A stretch of DNA of 64,000 bases from Micrasema longulum. Lineage: Eukaryota > Arthropoda > Insecta > Trichoptera > Brachycentridae. The notes beneath the pieces were generated by a model, which had not been told where the DNA came from, made no database searches, and saw only the letters and a list, made by a program, of their open reading frames with translations. This document shows, in pieces, positions 33,791-43,329 of the stretch (its first letter is position 1; every line of letters starts with the position of its first letter). The position numbers were made by a program, and so were the translations under genes. Where the stretch lies: contig JAGVSM010003672.1 of NCBI GenBank assembly GCA_022494885.1, positions 1 to 64,000 on the forward strand, in the 5' to 3' direction.

Positions 33791-34017
33791 AAACTTATAA
33801 TATAAGAAATCAAACACTATTTGAGTCTACTGAACATTTTATTTTATTTTTACAAATATGAAAACGAAAATTTCGTGACAATTGTTTCGCCTCGTTTCAC
33901 CTAACAAGGCGAAACAATTGTCACGAAATTTTTGTTTTTATTTTTTTATATTTGTATAAATAAAATAAAGTGTTCAGTAGATTCAAATCAGTGTTTGATT
34001 TCTAATATTATAAGTTT
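33791..34017. repeat. 227-bp near-perfect hairpin
   Basis: The left arm 33791-33892 and right arm 33907-34017 are inverted copies with only a few mismatches and small gaps; the loop is 14 bases (33893-33906). The arms meet in CAATTGTTTCGCCT / AGGCGAAACAATTG. No open frame and no clear target duplication. It could be a short foldback element or a locus for a long hairpin RNA. Confidence 0.85.
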
Positions 34018-34065
34018 AAATATGAAGTTCTACAAAATAAACACCAAATCAATCAATTTCTTTTT

Positions 34066-34400
34066 TTTGTTTATTTATTTAACTACACGCTGAAGGGGCT
34101 TTTACAAGTATAAAATAGGCGAGTACATAGTTATATAAAAAAAACAAACATTATATATTTACAAAAGCATTCTATAATGGAAACAAAACGTAATTTACAA
34201 AAAATTAAACTTTTAATTTAAAACAAAAACAGAATTTAAATGGTAACAAAACATTTTTTTTTAATACAGGGAGAGTGTAAAATAATATTTACAAAACATT
34301 TTTTTTAATACAGGGAGAGTGTAAAATAATATATACACATTAGAAACTGAGAAAGCATAGCATGAGAAATAAATTAAGTTTTATATCGACTTTCATTCAT
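34066..34400 (-). mobile_element. Probable LINE 3' untranslated region, with a 44-bp tandem pair
   Basis: TTATTTATTTAA at 34070 followed by an AAGCCCCTTCAGCG-type block (minus strand) looks like the 3' end of a LINE. At 34245-34332 a ~44-base unit (ACAAAACATTTTTTTT, then AATACAGGGAGAGTGTAAAA) is directly repeated twice. Confidence 0.35.
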
Positions 34401-34404
34401 CATT

Positions 34405-35548
34405 AAACTTTAAACATTGTATTTAAGAACGTTCTCTAATGAATAAAAATTGTTTTAATTCCTTTACCATAGATAAATTTGTCACTGTAATTAATTATTT
34501 TAAATGTATCAAAGTTTCGATTTTCAATTTTATAAAATTGATTTTAATTTTTTTAATTGCAAACCTCTAAAACTAAATGAGCAAACGTAAATTTGAAAAT
34601 AATAATTTAATGAATTCATGATGGTATGAACTGTATTCTATAATGGCCCTGGCGTCATCGTGAGCGGTGATCGGTGAACCAGAAATCACTTAAAGTTCAA
34701 ACTATTCACATAGTTGAAACGGATAATAGAAGGGTACCTACCTACCTTAATCACTTAATTTTCTGTCCCCAGGTAGCTACTGTAATAAAATAGACAACGA
34801 ATATACTTTACGGCCGTATTGTGACATAAAACGATGAAAAAAGGGGGCGACACAAAAATAAATGCATCTAGCCGAATTATTTGTGGAATAGTATATTAAA
34901 ATGGTTGCAATTTGTATATTATTATGTTACATGGATTAATGGTGGTCTAAAAGTGCAATTAATTATCTCTTCCTGTCAACCGGAAAACACAAGAATAAAA
35001 ATAGGTAGATACTATTATCTAACTATTTTATAAGGATTAAAATTCAAGGAAATGGAAATGGAAATTGAGAGGTTTCGGGAAATATAAGGAAGTTAATTAA
35101 ATGCTTGTTTAAAATCACTTGGTACAATAATTATGCCTACCAGTTTCGTAACATTGAATAAAATGACATAACTTTAAAAAATGCTCAAATATTTTGAAAC
35201 ATACTCATAAATGTTGGAATATTTTTTTATTATTACTTCATCCCCACTTGGAGTCTCTATACCTCTACAGCAAGCATTAAAATAAATCCTTAACAGCTTT
35301 TAAAAATGATTATTTTATTCGGTGATTTTCAGTAACATACGTTAATCTTTGTACTAAACATACAAATTCATATGGCGATGTTATGTTCCATTTTTATATT
35401 TTCTAAATACTAACCTATTTTATTAAAATGTACTTATTTATCTATTTTTTATTAAAAAAGAAATATTAGCGTTCTTATAATTTAACCAAATATTTCAATT
35501 TTGGTGGCCATTTCCAACGAGTTGTAAATAACTCACTATTAGAAAATA
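34405..35548. other. No feature recognised
   Basis: AT-rich DNA, nothing supportable. Confidence 0.4.
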
Positions 35549-35550
35549 AA

Positions 35551-35632
35551 TATCAAGTTGGGGTAGAGCGGGGTTTAAACCTCGGGCCTCTGGCCCGTAA
35601 GTCCGCAACACTAGCCACGGGATCACAACCCG
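35551..35632 (-). mobile_element. SINE head, minus strand
   Basis: The minus strand reads a tRNA-like segment: GATCCCGTGGCTAGTG (A-box region) and CCCGAGGTTTAAACCCC (B-box region, decayed) with about 35 bases between them, followed by a short tail. A SINE remnant is the best explanation. Confidence 0.5.
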
Positions 35633-35924
35633 ATTCTATTTCTATCTAATTACGTTATTCATTCCTGATCCACATCTCATGGTGCATAGGGTACTGCAAT
35701 GGTACAACAATCGTAGCGTATCTCGATCATTTTATGACATCGGGTCCAGGAACTATGACTTTTCAGTTTTAAATTACTTTATCAAAATAAAAAAAACATT
35801 AAACATCTTAATTCAAACACAAAAATCACATTACAGAAAAATGACAACTCTTAACATAAAAGTAGCTCTTCCAACATGCATAATCGTGTACCAAATTTTC
35901 GGGAATAATTAAACCCGAAGTTTC

Positions 35925-36185
35925 TTGTATGGTGGGCAAACGTCTAAACTATTAGACCACGAAGGAGACAAAAAAATGTCCCCATTAAATTTTATAATGG
36001 ATTTCCATAAACGCTTTTACAACGAAAAGTTGCACAATATTGCTCGTGGGCGTCCCATTGAGTCATTGGTCCAGTTTAAAATTAGAACAGATCTCCCACC
36101 GTTAATGTTTACACTGTCGCGAATTACTGAACAAACGCTCTTTTCGTATCTCGTCTATGGACAACGCACGGACTATGGGCAATGA
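35925..36185 (+). other. Unassigned 86-codon open frame
   Basis: The frame includes DFHKRFYNEKLHNIARGRPI and ESLVQFKIRTDLPPLMFTL. I recognise no family. It lies in less AT-rich sequence than its surroundings but no splice sites or start context support it. Could be a decayed transposon protein or chance. Confidence 0.15.
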
Positions 36186-36462
36186 GCACGATTTTTTTAT
36201 CTGTGGTTTTAGAACATTAATTTGAAATCCCGCCATGCATTAAAATTAACGAACCATATGAGCCAACGACATTTGGAGTTTGTCTCGAATGTATCCTTGA
36301 TTATTTTTGTAATGATTCAGAAAATATCCAAGTAATTTGAGTTTAGTGTAAGTTAAAAGTAACTAATGTTGAATAAAAAATGTTCAAGTAAAAAAATACA
36401 ATGTACCTATACCTATAGTGCAAGATGTTATTGTATTTTAAATAACTCGGATGTTTATATTT

Positions 36463-36560
36463 TAAGCATTGGACATGAGGCATAGAGCTACCGTGAGATC
36501 TCTGGTTCGATTAACGACTGGATCATCACAAGGTTTATTAATTTCAAAGTGATTTATGGC
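36463..36560 (+). mobile_element. Degenerate SINE-A-like copy
   Basis: Contains a B-box-like TGGTTCGATTAAC (36503-36515) 25-30 bases after an A-box-like GCATAGAGCTACC, followed by AT-rich tail sequence. Confidence 0.4.
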
Positions 36561-36564
36561 GACC

Positions 36565-37005
36565 ATTTTATAACAAACGTGTCAAATCATCTGATATCGT
36601 GTGAAAACTTTTGATAGTGTTGTCCAACTTTTAGTGACGAACGAAGATATTTTGTTGACATTGTTTCATCTGAACGTATTTTAAAAGTACTTTACTTCAT
36701 CCAATAGTAGGTATCAACTTAATATCAATTTGCATTTTTTTATGAATAATAAAGTAATAATAATTAATTTAATTAACATGACACAATTATTAGATGGTGT
36801 TATAAAACGCTATTGCCATGCTAAACTGTTAAATGTAACAGTATATGATCCTTCATTCTGAATTGATCATAATCTTTCGAGACAATTATTTTAGATGTTT
36901 TCAATCCCGGTCCAGTAAGTTTTTAAAGTATTTAAAGTTTATATTATTATTTTTTGACGATACAAAATTAACAAAAGTTTTAGCTCTTGTAATTGTTTTT
37001 TTTTT
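36565..37005. other. No feature recognised
   Basis: Nothing supportable. Confidence 0.4.
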
Positions 37006-37009
37006 TTTT

Positions 37010-37740
37010 TTAATTTATTTAAAAATGTATTTATTTACACTCATTTTACAAAAATAATATATAATTTTTTATTCAAACTCTGTTAATAGTATATTTTTTT
37101 ATTCATACTCTGTTGTTAATAATAATTTTATTTACGTCTTTTGAAAAGTTTGTCTGAGTCTTTTGTTTAGTTTTGTCTAATAGTTTATTGTATAATTTCA
37201 GTTTCTGATTAATTAGTCTCGATTGTTCTTGTCTCGTTTTGGAATGTTGTATGTGATAATGTTCTGATATTCTTGTATTATGTCCATGTTTATTACATAT
37301 TTTTTTAAGTTTTAGATCTTTGTCTACAATGATATTAGAAAACTAATGAATAAATATTGAAGACTCTAGTTGAAAAAGGTCATTAACATTGAATTGTTTA
37401 GTTTTTTTGTAAGAGTTCTTTAGTTGGTGTTAGATAAAGGAGATCGTATACTAGCTTTAATATTTTATTTTGCTGTCGTTGTAGTCTATTTATGTCATTT
37501 TGGTTTCCTGTTCCCCATAGTTGTTGCATATAACATGTTTTAGATTTGACATAAGCTTCATACATAAGATTTTTTTCCGTTTTTTGAACAATGTTTTTGG
37601 TTTTTGAAAAAAGACTCGAAAATGTTGCTGTTTTGCTAATTACATTATTGGTGTGAGTTGTCCATGTCAATTGTCTGTCTATTGTTAATTCCAAATATTT
37701 AACATGGTCAATTTCAATTAGTAGTTCTTAGTTTATGTAA
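37010..37740 (-). pseudogene. LINE-S C-terminus and 3' end
   Basis: The minus-strand frame 37398-37694 reads ELTIDRQLTWTTHTNNVIS, then KTKNIVQKTEKNLMYEAYVK, LLWGT-like WGTGNQNDINRLQRQQ and NKILKLVYDLLYLTPTKELL. This is the reverse-transcriptase thumb and beyond of a CR1/Jockey-like element (the YLELTIDRQLTW block is the post-catalytic motif). After a frame change near 37395 the sequence continues with an IQEYQNIITYNIPKRDK segment to about 37200, then a 3' untranslated region repeated at 19400-19520. The 5' side starts behind the catalytic site. Confidence 0.8.
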
Positions 37741-37949
37741 GCATCTATTTTTTTCTATTATTATATAGTTAATTTTACATCTAGTTAATTTATATAAATT
37801 CACAGGGCTAAAACTGATCATGCCTTTATTACGTACTGTTCTATAGTACCTGAGCCCAAAAATGACAAATTGAATTGATGGATCGATTACAGCAGTGATG
37901 TTTTGGGTTTCAGATTATTATGATCTAGCCCCAGTGTACTTATTGTATT

Positions 37950-38177
37950 ACCTCATCGATAAATCAAGCTTCATTTGACACCCCATCATCCCAAGTTGAT
38001 ACCCTTCGTAACGCAACGCGCGAAATCGCAATCCTGAGTAAGGCTGAGGTCACATGTTCACTTACTGCGCATAACAGAGGAAATGTTACGAATTTAATCA
38101 AATCAACATACACTGATATTTCCACTGAGTCAAGGGAATTATTAAAGATAGGCATTTCAACTGAGATGAAGGAATAA
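37950..38177 (+). pseudogene. Possible LINE gag (ORF1) fragment
   Basis: A frame without a Met reads SSQVDTLRNATREIAILSKA, then NVTNLIKSTYTDISTESREL and stops at TAA 38175. It is reminiscent of the helical segment of lepidopteran R1-group ORF1 proteins (a K-T--I-E---L pattern), but similarity is from memory and weak. The long minus-strand open frame over the same bases is probably its shadow. Confidence 0.25.
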
Positions 38178-38184
38178 TTAGAGA

Positions 38185-38570
38185 GTGTAAAGCTTCCGAA
38201 AAGTAAAGCTTTTAAAGTTCGAAGAAAAATTGGAATGGTGAAATCAGCGAAGATGTACATACTGAGAGGAACAAAAACACGTCCGATGAATCTCGAAGTG
38301 CAAATATGGATACTAATTAAAAAAGAAAAACGTATGCTCGATATGTTTGAAACATGATGCTGGAAGCGGATGCTACGCATTTCGTGGACTGCAAGACAAA
38401 CAAATATATCCTTTCTCTAGGAACTATTAATAAGCAAAAAGTTGATCGTAACAGGGATAATTGATGGCAAGAGGCAAGATGGGTCTTCTGCAAGATGGAC
38501 TAACCAAATAAAGGAATTAAATGGGTTTTCATTGAACCCTGGCCCTCAAGATGTTCCCCGCTTGTTAATC
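38185..38570 (+). pseudogene. RTE-type LINE C-terminal remnant
   Basis: The plus strand reads KAFKVRRKIGMVKSAK, then after a gap LDMFET, a stop, CWKRMLRISWTARQTN, then LIVTGIIDGKRQDGSSARWT and NQIKELNGFSL. The CWKRMLRISW block, the GK-x-GKR basic patch and the WT-QIKEL helix are successive RTE C-terminal blocks. The FGHVxR block that should lie between them is deleted and an in-frame stop is present. Confidence 0.65.
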
Positions 38571-38692
38571 CATCGCCCCCTTTCCAGCGTCGAAAGACGT
38601 AACCTGATGGCACAATGCAGAAGCGTTAATGAGAATCTAAAACACATTCCTTCCGTAATAAGTCACAATTACTTATCACAAGAGGTAGTAAC

Positions 38693-38960
38693 TTACGTGG
38701 TTAGAGTGTGGGTAATAAGGTCAATAAATGATACAAAATCCCGTGATCTCTTCAAGTGAAACAGAAAGCCACTGATGTTTAACAATAGTCTGGCTTCTCT
38801 TGAATGAATTTTCTGTGGTTTTCCCTTCACTGCTGGAATTCCCACCCTTTCCCAACACTTTTCAGATAAAGATAGCCAGGAAACAAAATCGACTTGTGAA
38901 ATATAAACATCGTATATTATAAGCAAGGTCAATAACTCTGCGACTCCCATATAAAGAAAC
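38693..38960 (-). other. Open frame with possible transposase N-terminus
   Basis: The minus-strand frame (up to 115 codons from 39040) contains GKPQKIHSREARLLLNISGF and LKRSRDFVSFIDLI, which resembles the region before the helix-turn-helix of a common arthropod DDE transposase (a basic HS-EAR--N---FL segment). No DDE residues follow. The call is tentative. Confidence 0.25.
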
Positions 38961-38970
38961 AATGGCCTCA

Positions 38971-39109
38971 ACTGAGGCACCGGAGGAATGGACGCGTAGC
39001 TCACATCAAGTTTCTGATAATCCTGGAGACCAGACAACACTTAGCATCGAGCAAGACGATGAAGAAGTAGACTTTTTTAGAATACTCAAAATTTTCTAAC
39101 TATGTTTAA
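38971..39109 (+). other. Unassigned small open frame, acidic
   Basis: A 45-codon frame starts MASTEAPEEWTRSSHQ and ends EQDDEEVDFFRILKIF. It is coding-like in composition for this AT-rich window but not recognised. Confidence 0.2.
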
Positions 39110-39157
39110 GGAAATTAATCACTTCGTTTCTGTTTGGCCTCGGTCGTTTAATATAAA

Positions 39158-39397
39158 TTGATATTAGGTAATAGACCGTATAAATTAGGACGTATGATGG
39201 ATGGAGCACAAATATGTAAAGTAAATATGGGTGGTAATAGTTTCAATCGCATAAGCGTCCCTTTAGACGAATCGTTGCGGTCACAGTTCGATAAATTGTT
39301 ACGGATTTGTAACATAAACCGGCTTAAAGTATTACCTAGGGAGCTTTGTAACATTCAGCCCTTCTGTATTTCTCCGGTTCCATCTTCTCAACTTTAA
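39158..39397 (+). other. Unassigned 79-codon open frame
   Basis: It reads RPYKLGRMMDGAQICKVNMG, GNSFNRISVPLDESLRSQ and KLLRICNINRLKVLPRELCN, ending at a TAA at 39395. The balanced residue composition is unlike chance frames in AT-rich DNA. I do not recognise the family; a decayed transposon or retrocopy fragment is the likeliest source. Confidence 0.3.
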
Positions 39398-39823
39398 GCT
39401 TATAATATTTTACTAAACAGAACAGTGAGTTAGTAAGTAAATTTATTGTTTAAAAATACTGGTTTTATAACTAAAAATTGTCTTTGCTGATCTTGAAATA
39501 TAACAAATAATTAGTAGATATATTACAATTTAATTCAACTTAAAAAACCCTCTTTTTAAAATATTCCCTTAATGATTTATATTATCTTCTTTCTCTTTCG
39601 TTCTTTCTTTCTTACAGTATTTTTTAACGGTTAAGTATCCTGAAACCAGTCCAAGGTGACGTGTAACTCAAAACTAAAATGGTTTCTAAAAATTTTTTTA
39701 GCAAAAGAGTTAAATTTTGTGTCATAAAATTAAAAATGTTATTATATAAAAAGTATATAAAATAGAAGCTAAAAAAGGCGCCTTACATGTGATTTAATTT
39801 TTCTTTTCAAAATTCTAAATAAT

Positions 39824-40417
39824 ATGGTTGATTCGCCGCATCTTTTACAAAATATTGATTTCTGTTGTCCTCTTCGCTACACCGGATTAAATTCCCTTTT
39901 TTATGTACCTACTTGTAAAAACAATTATACCTCGAATTCATTAATTAGACGCACCTGTAGAAATTATAATGGACTCAGTATTGATGTAGACATTTTTAAC
40001 TGCACGTTGCATTTATACAGAAAATTTCTTCATGGGGTCGATTATTTGGGATAGTTGCTGAATGTGCATCTTGAGTGGTTTATGCTATGTATATGTGCCG
40101 CATGTAATGTATATGTTTGTGTATGTTTTATATGTGCGTTCATGTGTGTGTACGTGGATGGCTCGGAGTGTGCATTCGGTATTTTTATTTATTTTAATTT
40201 ATTAAATGAAATGGAAAACGCAAATGTTAACAATTATTCTTTTCTCACTTGAAATTCGTATTTATTTTTTTTTGTCACATTTAATGTTTATATCTTTTTC
40301 ATAATTTATGAAAACTAAATTGGTCTTTTTATTTTCAAAAAAAGTTGTTTTTAATACTTATTATGTATGACTGTATGTTTCCTGGATAAAATAAAATAAA
40401 AAATAAATAAATAAACA
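39824..40417 (+). pseudogene. LINE C-terminus and 3' untranslated region
   Basis: The frame 39824-40054 reads DSPHLLQNIDFCCPLRYTGL, NSLFYVPTCKNNYTSNSLIR and RTCRNYNGLSIDVDIFNCTL, the closing part of a Jockey/CR1-like ORF2 (F-VP-C-T-Y--NS-I-R is a conserved end box). The 3' untranslated region has a TATGTGTG-rich part (40080-40160) and ends ACTGTATGTTTCCTGGATAA followed by (TAAA)n. A second copy of the last ~100 bases is at 40597-40697. Confidence 0.75.
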
Positions 40418-40489
40418 AGTTTGGTTTATATTTACACCTGATAATGGGTCATTCAGAATACCTGAATCTAGTTGTTAAAAAAATAAAAA

Positions 40490-40596
40490 CGAATTACTTT
40501 ACACGACGTCACTAGTTCATATGAATCAACCAATGATATGGGAGTTGTGAAAGATTTCCGGTTTACGGTAAGTCAACGGACCAATCACATCTTCTG
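40490..40596 (+). repeat. Dispersed repeat D, copy 1
   Basis: Shares GACGTCACTRGTTCATAYGAATCAA, the segment CAATGATA, and a TTTCCGGTTTRC block with 63236-63330. Confidence 0.5.
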
Positions 40597-40697
40597 CATA
40601 ATTTATAAAAACGAAATTGGTCTTTTTATTTTAAAAAAAAATTGTTTTTAATACTTATTGTGTATGACTGTATGTTTTCTGAATAAAATAAAATAAA
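40597..40697 (+). mobile_element. Second copy of the 39.8 kb LINE tail
   Basis: TTGGTCTTTTTATTTT, TTGTTTTTAATACTTATT, GTATGACTGTATGTTTTCTG and an AAATAAAATAAAA end repeat 40318-40405 with about one mismatch in twelve. Confidence 0.7.
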
Positions 40698-40699
40698 AT

Positions 40700-41250
40700 C
40701 TAAAATACGCCTTCAACAATTTGTAGGAAAAATTGCATTATAATGATATTCATGCATCATTCATGTAAGAATAACATATACATGTTTCTATAGTTTGTAT
40801 AATGTGTAATTTGTTACCATGGATACGACACTAGTTGGAAATTGTCTAAATTTTGAAAAATGTGCTTAAAAATATAACTAATTAGTTTTTACCTGCCGCT
40901 TCGCTCGCGTGGCATTAGGGAGAAATTAGTTAAGTAATTAATTAGTTTTGTCGTTTAGTAATAAAAACATTCCCGGTGAAGTTGTATATTTTTTCAGGAC
41001 AGAAAGTAGCTCGTATCGATTGCCGGTCCTCTAACACTATGAAAAAAATATGGCGCATCGTTATTCTGTTCACAAATCCAAAATCCTACCACAAAACTGA
41101 AACGAAAAGCAAACCAAACTAACCATAGATAAAGCAACTAAATTACAGAAATTTAAAGAATTATTTTTTTAATTGATTCTTTTTGACATCCCACCTGACC
41201 GGCTACTCATTTTCAAACAATGTTGCTCATTGTTGATCTATAAATGCTGA
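40700..41250. other. No gene recognised
   Basis: Contains a CTGCCGCTTCGCTCGCGTGG segment (40893-40912), a GC-rich block of a kind often seen at insect transposon ends, but no second copy was found here. Confidence 0.35.
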
Positions 41251-41251
41251 T

Positions 41252-41451
41252 CGGCGGCCTCCGTGGTGTAGCTGTTAATACGCTTGACTCGCACACGGAA
41301 GCTTCCGGGTTCGATTCCCGGTAAGAACACAAAAATTAAAATGTGTATTTTTTCTCAAGCCTGGGTGTTCTGTGATGTAATTCACCACTGTAATTGGGCC
41401 TCCTGGCCTGTTGTGGTGCAAAAAAAAGTGAATAAAAAAAAAAAAAAAAAT
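41252..41451 (+). mobile_element. SINE-B, full length
   Basis: The tRNA-like head has A-box-like TGGTGTAGCTGTT (41265-41277) and a perfect B box GGGTTCGATTCCC (41307-41319). The body follows with TTTTTCTCAAGCCTGGGTG, TGGGCCTCCTGGCCTG and an A-rich tail to 41451. A second copy, inverted, is at 48607-48783. The body is unlike a tRNA, so this is not a tRNA gene. Confidence 0.85.
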
Positions 41452-41914
41452 TTATCTTTGTACTTTTTCAATTCGGGATGAAAAATAAGTTTCCTTTTTT
41501 ATTTCTTACCTCTCCTGCTTCCCTACGCAAAAAATAACAATCGGTCGCTCCGTTGAGACGCGAAGGAAACACAAACAAACAAACACTGAGGTATAAGTAA
41601 ATAGAGATGATGTTTTATTAAAACCTCTTTTACAATTTTCGAGAAATGAGCGTTGTCGCGTGAACATTTGCGTGCATAACGCGTAGTATTTCTACGTAAA
41701 AAAAACTGACTGTCTATACCAGTTTACTGTGAATTCAAAGCTGTATGTCGCGCCTTTTTACGCTGCTTTACGTTTACTGACTACAAGTTAGGTTCCGGAA
41801 CTTAGGTTGAATGAAACACAAAACGGGGTGCTTAGTTTTGCATGCAAATGTCTGTGCAGCATCACGTTTGATCAAGATGTCCGTTAAATGAGTTGAATGC
41901 TTCACCTTCACTTC

Positions 41915-42400
41915 GCCCGTTTATCTGAGAGAGCTCATCCAACATCTTTCACAACACGGACTATCTCTTCGTTCTAGTAACGAGAGAACCCCTTTAGTAC
42001 CCTGTCATCGCTCTAATTTTCTTGCCTCCTCTTTCACAAAATAGCCGCTCGATTGTGGAATAATCTACCCACTAATGTTAGAGACGCACCTTCTTTATTT
42101 ACATTTAAGTCAAGATTAAAATGTCACTATCTAAATATTTAAATTGTTCCTTTATCCTTCTTCTTTCCTTCCCATCCCCCCTCCTCTCTTCATTGTATAG
42201 TGTTAATTTTTAATTCTTTAATTAATCTTTGTTTTAAATTTTTGATAAAATTGTAAGATTCAATATGTCCACGTATTTATAATTTTCTGAAAATGAACGG
42301 TTTGGGTAGGTAGGAAGAAATTGTCTTAAGGTAATATGCCCGCCCTTATATGTATATATATATTTTATATGTATATAAAGTGTCAAATAAATAAATGAAG
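41915..42400 (+). pseudogene. LINE-Z C-terminus and 3' end
   Basis: Reads RSSNERTPLVPCHRSNFLAS and, after a one-base frame change near 42040, HKIAARLWNNLPTNVRDAPS with LFTFKSRLKCHYL and a stop near 42135. The ARLWN-LP--VR-APSL-TFKSRLK box ends ORF2 in many CR1/Jockey-like elements. The 3' untranslated region has a C-rich stretch (42150-42190), the GGTAGGTAGGAAG and GCCCGCCC boxes, and a (TAAA)n end. Confidence 0.8.
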
Positions 42401-42404
42401 GCGC

Positions 42405-43000
42405 AGTAAGTACCCACGAATTGTAATGCCATTTTCTTCGCGCTAGTAACGTGACTGTTTTATTATACGTCATTGACGAAAAAAGTGTGAAAAACGTTGT
42501 TTTATGCTGTTCTTTTCTCTGTTAACTCGTAAAATGTGGTTAGAGAAATTTTGACAGCGGAGCATTGAAAAATGGCGTCTAGAGCCCAATTCACGCATAT
42601 TGCTTCAAAGTCCACCGCATTACGCACGAACTTTTGTCTATAATGGTTGTATAGAGGTTCTATTGATCGTAGTTTTATTTCTGCCATAAAGCCCGCGCTA
42701 CTTCGCCGTTCTGAGAAATACTTGGTCATTACTTGGGCTGCTTTAAGTGTGTCAAGTCAATAAAACTACACAATGCGCTGTAACTAATATTATATTCTGC
42801 TTAATACTTGGCCGTGCATTATTTCATTTTATTGCTACGATCTTACGTGTATGTGTAGGAAAAAATGCAAACAAAACTAAAATACGTGTAGTTGTTTAAA
42901 AAACTATTTATATTTCTATTCACAGAATGAGGAAGTTCGGTAAAAAAATGTTTGAAAATGTTTGAAATGTTTTGTTTTGTTCTGAAAATTAAAAAAAAAA
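42405..43000. other. No feature recognised
   Basis: A 75-codon minus-strand frame (42502-42729) is not convincing. Confidence 0.4.
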
Positions 43001-43005
43001 ATTAT

Positions 43006-43325
43006 CAGGCGTCGTCTAGTATGTAGGTGAAATAATTCAATAACACAATTCTCACCCGCATAAATAAAGGTTTCAGCTCTTTAGCTTTACAAACATCAAC
43101 GGGTGAAAGAGTTGAAGGAATATAGATGCTCAAATATGGGCGGAATGGTGAATGTTACACAGTGCGTAAAGTGGCTACTAAAACCAGCCAATGACAGGTC
43201 ATAAGCCCTGTAGACGCCTAGACTTTTGTAATACCTTATTTTTTATGTTAATATTAACGGCTTCCTAGGGTGTTGAATCCAGTCCTCGTCTACAAAAACT
43301 TGGACAAACTCAAAATATTGTTGAA
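43006..43325 (+). repeat. Repeat C, most complete copy
   Basis: About 320 bases. Landmarks in order: CAGGCGTCGTCTAGTATGTAG, GGTGAAATAATTCAA, CACCCGCATAAATAAAGG, TTTCAGCTCTTTA, GAAAGAGTTGAAGGAATATA, GGTGAATGTTACACAG, ACCAGCCAATGACAGG, AGCCCTGTAGACGCCTAGAC, GACAAACTCAAAATATTG. At least eight partial copies lie in this window. No terminal inverted repeats, poly-A or RNA polymerase III boxes were recognised, so its class is unknown. Confidence 0.8.
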
Positions 43326-43329
43326 GATG

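Noticed and set aside
36901..37057. Possible exon with hydrophobic residues
   Set aside because: Driven by a poly-T run and adjacent to a LINE 3' end; no splice evidence.
37964..38380. 138-codon minus-strand open frame, the longest in the window
   Set aside because: The plus strand over the same bases reads gag-like and RTE-like protein segments, so the minus frame is most likely their shadow. It has no motif of its own.
41252..41330. tRNA gene
   Set aside because: Good A and B boxes but no cloverleaf arms, followed by a SINE body and poly-A. The same applies to 48607-48783, 12408-12549, 51129-51264 and 61311-61441.
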